From Amaurobius ferox (lineage: Eukaryota > Arthropoda > Arachnida > Araneae > Amaurobiidae), in NCBI GenBank assembly GCA_951213105.1, contig OX578134.1:143570152-143634151 (forward strand): DNA of 64,000 nt, given 5' to 3'. The position numbers were made by a program, and so were the translations under genes. The notes beneath the pieces are model-generated. The model did not search any database. It was not told where the DNA came from and saw only the letters and a list, made by a program, of their open reading frames with translations. Below are positions 62,515 through 64,000 of the stretch, piece after piece; within the stretch, counting starts at the first letter, position 1; each line of letters opens with the position of its first letter.

Positions 62515-63210
62515 GACATAATTAATAAAAAAGGAAAGAAACGTCAAAGTTTACATTTGACTGGGGAAAAGGTAAAAAATGCATACCCAACAAAGGTTGG
62601 TTTAGGGAAAACAAAGATAGTTTTGCTAAAGATTTAGGTTTTATGGTTATTGCCGGATTCTCTTATAACGGAAAACTTAAAATAAGGAAAGTAGAAAAAA
62701 TGTCAAAATTAACTCGGATTATTATCAGAAATATGTTTTAACACCTGTTTTCAATTAAAAAAAGACATTCCATCACTTTACCCAAACCATCTTTAATGTG
62801 TTAAGTTCCACCAGGAAATGGCTACCAGCCATACCTCCAAATCTAGAACTATATTTTTTGAAAAAATGAGAAATGGAACAAAAATTCTGGCTATTTCATC
62901 TAAATGTATCCCACCCAAGTTTTCCGACCGGTCGCCTATGGATTCCTGTACATTTGAAATTTTAAAACAAGCTCTTTATAAGCGGCATCCTAAATCATTG
63001 GTTGGACTCTGGAAGATTGTTCTGGAAGAGTGGAACAAAATCAATCTTGATATTTTACGAAAATCTCTTTTATCTTGGAAATCAAGATGTAATATGATAG
63101 TTCAACAAAAGGGCTATCAGATTGAACATATTAGAAAATAAAATTCTTATCTTTGTTCATATATATATTTTTTTCAAAATCGTTACAAAAATGTGTGAAC
63201 ACCCTCTGTA

Positions 63211-64000
63211 TATGCACTAGTCAGCATGGAATAGGTAGTATCTATAATGGCAGCAAGAAACTTGCTGAAACCTTAAAGAAATGTATTTTTTTATTTATCG
63301 CTTACATACATAAAATGTACGGCTAAAATAACACCATACAAATATTAGAGTTCTAACTGAAGCATTCTATGACCATTGACACGTTGATCACTGATTTTCC
63401 GGAAATTATACGCCTATGGAATATAACCGTATTTCTTGATGTGTAATCGAAGTCATCACATCTTGCTCAGAGGAGTTTCTGTGCGGGTCTAATATCCCCA
63501 ATGCGAATAATATCCAGAAATCCGGGTTAGAAATGCTTACGACGCAATCTAAATACCTACCTCTTCAAATAAGGCAGATGATAGAGTATTAACTATTTAT
63601 ACCATGATATCGGTTTATTCAGATATCGAGAAATTATTCTATAATAAATATTACAGAAGTAAATATTTATTTTCTTAGTGCGTATTAACCAAAAATATCA
63701 TTTTGAAAATAAATAAATTCAATGAATGATAGAAATCATTATATTTAAAATAGCCCATTATTTCTTTCTCATAGGTAGTATTGAGGAAGTATTGTTTTTT
63801 CACGAAAATTTTAGATTTCAAGATTTAGATATCAATATATACATTAGTGCCCGCGGATCACGTGTTGGCTATTTTTGGAGTGATATACGTCTGTCTGATG
63901 GCTGTGGTCAATATCTTGTGTACACAATATACTAATATTTTGGTCAATATTTTGTGTACCACAAATACTACTGAATTTTCACAAAACTTTATATCCGACT
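63211..64000. other. A+T-rich sequence, no recognisable feature
   Basis: The 69-codon frame at 63726-63935 shows no motif. A short tttgtgtacca/tttggtcaatat direct repeat near 63910-63965 is the only structure noted. Confidence 0.5.

Larger units (their letters stand above)
62145..63141 (+). pseudogene. Mariner-like transposase pseudogene, interrupted
   Basis: Before the SINE the frame reads LIRLLKKCEKHGLNISSRKL, continuing after it with SDIINKKGKK, a DNA-binding-domain remnant. Other frames then give VIAGFSYNGKLKIRKVEK, NSDYYQKYVLTPVF, HQEMATSHTS and SPMDSCTFEILKQAL, ending at TAA 63139-63141. These follow the order of Tc1/mariner catalytic-domain blocks. In HQEMATSHTS the family's second catalytic Asp (HQD) is Glu, codon 62815-62817. 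The Asp of SPMD lies after 41 intervening residues, a spacing reported for the rosa (DD41D) group. The first catalytic Asp could not be located. Multiple frameshifts, a probable internal deletion and the SINE make it inactive. Confidence 0.85.
61944..63208 (+). mobile_element. Mariner-like element with a SINE inside
   Basis: Inverted ends of about 34 bp, cagaggatcttcacacattt on the left (61944 onward) and the complement of cagagggtgttcacacattt on the right (ending 63208), differ at two positions. Both sides carry the TA dinucleotide (61942-61943, 63209-63210) expected for Tc1/mariner insertion. Total length is 1265 bp, or about 964 bp without the SINE and its duplicated target, shorter than a full element of this superfamily. 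The transposase gene inside is broken, so the element cannot move itself. Confidence 0.9.

Overview
The window looks like gene-poor nuclear DNA of an invertebrate animal, most likely an arthropod; an arachnid is possible but cannot be settled from sequence alone. It is very A+T-rich, has no long open reading frame and no operon-like layout, and is filled with eukaryotic mobile-element debris: a jockey-like LINE fragment, a piggyBac-like transposase fossil, a mariner-like element, tRNA-derived SINEs, TTAA-flanked MITEs and satellite DNA. I found no intact host gene, no complete tRNA or rRNA gene and no CRISPR array.

Layout. 1-19.6 kb is mostly unannotatable A+T-rich sequence. In it lie a G+C-rich island (1.38-1.80 kb), a hairpin-ended repeat called family H here (5.9-6.7 kb), a weakly coding-like patch (7.66-8.26 kb), a 231-bp foldback MITE (8.86-9.10 kb), a (TA)n tract (10.7 kb), a dispersed repeat called K (11.5-12.8 kb), a SINE relic (13.2 kb), a 600-bp tandem duplication (14.5-15.7 kb), the piggyBac fossil (15.9-16.6 kb) and the LINE 3' end (18.3-18.7 kb). 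19.58-46.63 kb is a rearranged tandem array of one 8.44-kb unit: A complete, B 3'-truncated, C 5'-truncated, then a 1.28-kb inverted block, then D 5'-truncated. Each unit can carry a tRNA-derived SINE, a single satellite-like monomer and a family-H element at its right edge. 46.84-47.55 kb is a TTAA-flanked MITE that carries 75-bp repeats matching the SINE tail. 49.1-56.7 kb is an H element abutting a satellite array whose core is about 11 copies of a 423-bp unit that look identical. 56.9-58.4 kb is an inverted second copy of K with a SINE inside. 58.8-61.2 kb has another satellite-like monomer and two H elements in the opposite direction. 61.94-63.21 kb is a decayed mariner-like element split by a SINE with a perfect 15-bp target-site duplication.

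How the parts relate. Two threads run through the window. (1) Family H shows the architecture described for non-autonomous Helentrons (subterminal inverted repeats, microsatellite, short internal tandem repeat, terminal hairpin). It sits beside every satellite-type sequence, and several rearrangement breakpoints of the 8.44-kb array fall inside it. (2) A 60-75-bp module with complementary arms is the 3' tail of the SINEs, is tandemly repeated inside a MITE, occurs alone as a short insert flanked by a 15-bp direct repeat, and probably built the G+C-rich island. Family names H, K and L are labels of convenience. All homology statements come from reading by eye; no alignment or database search was run.
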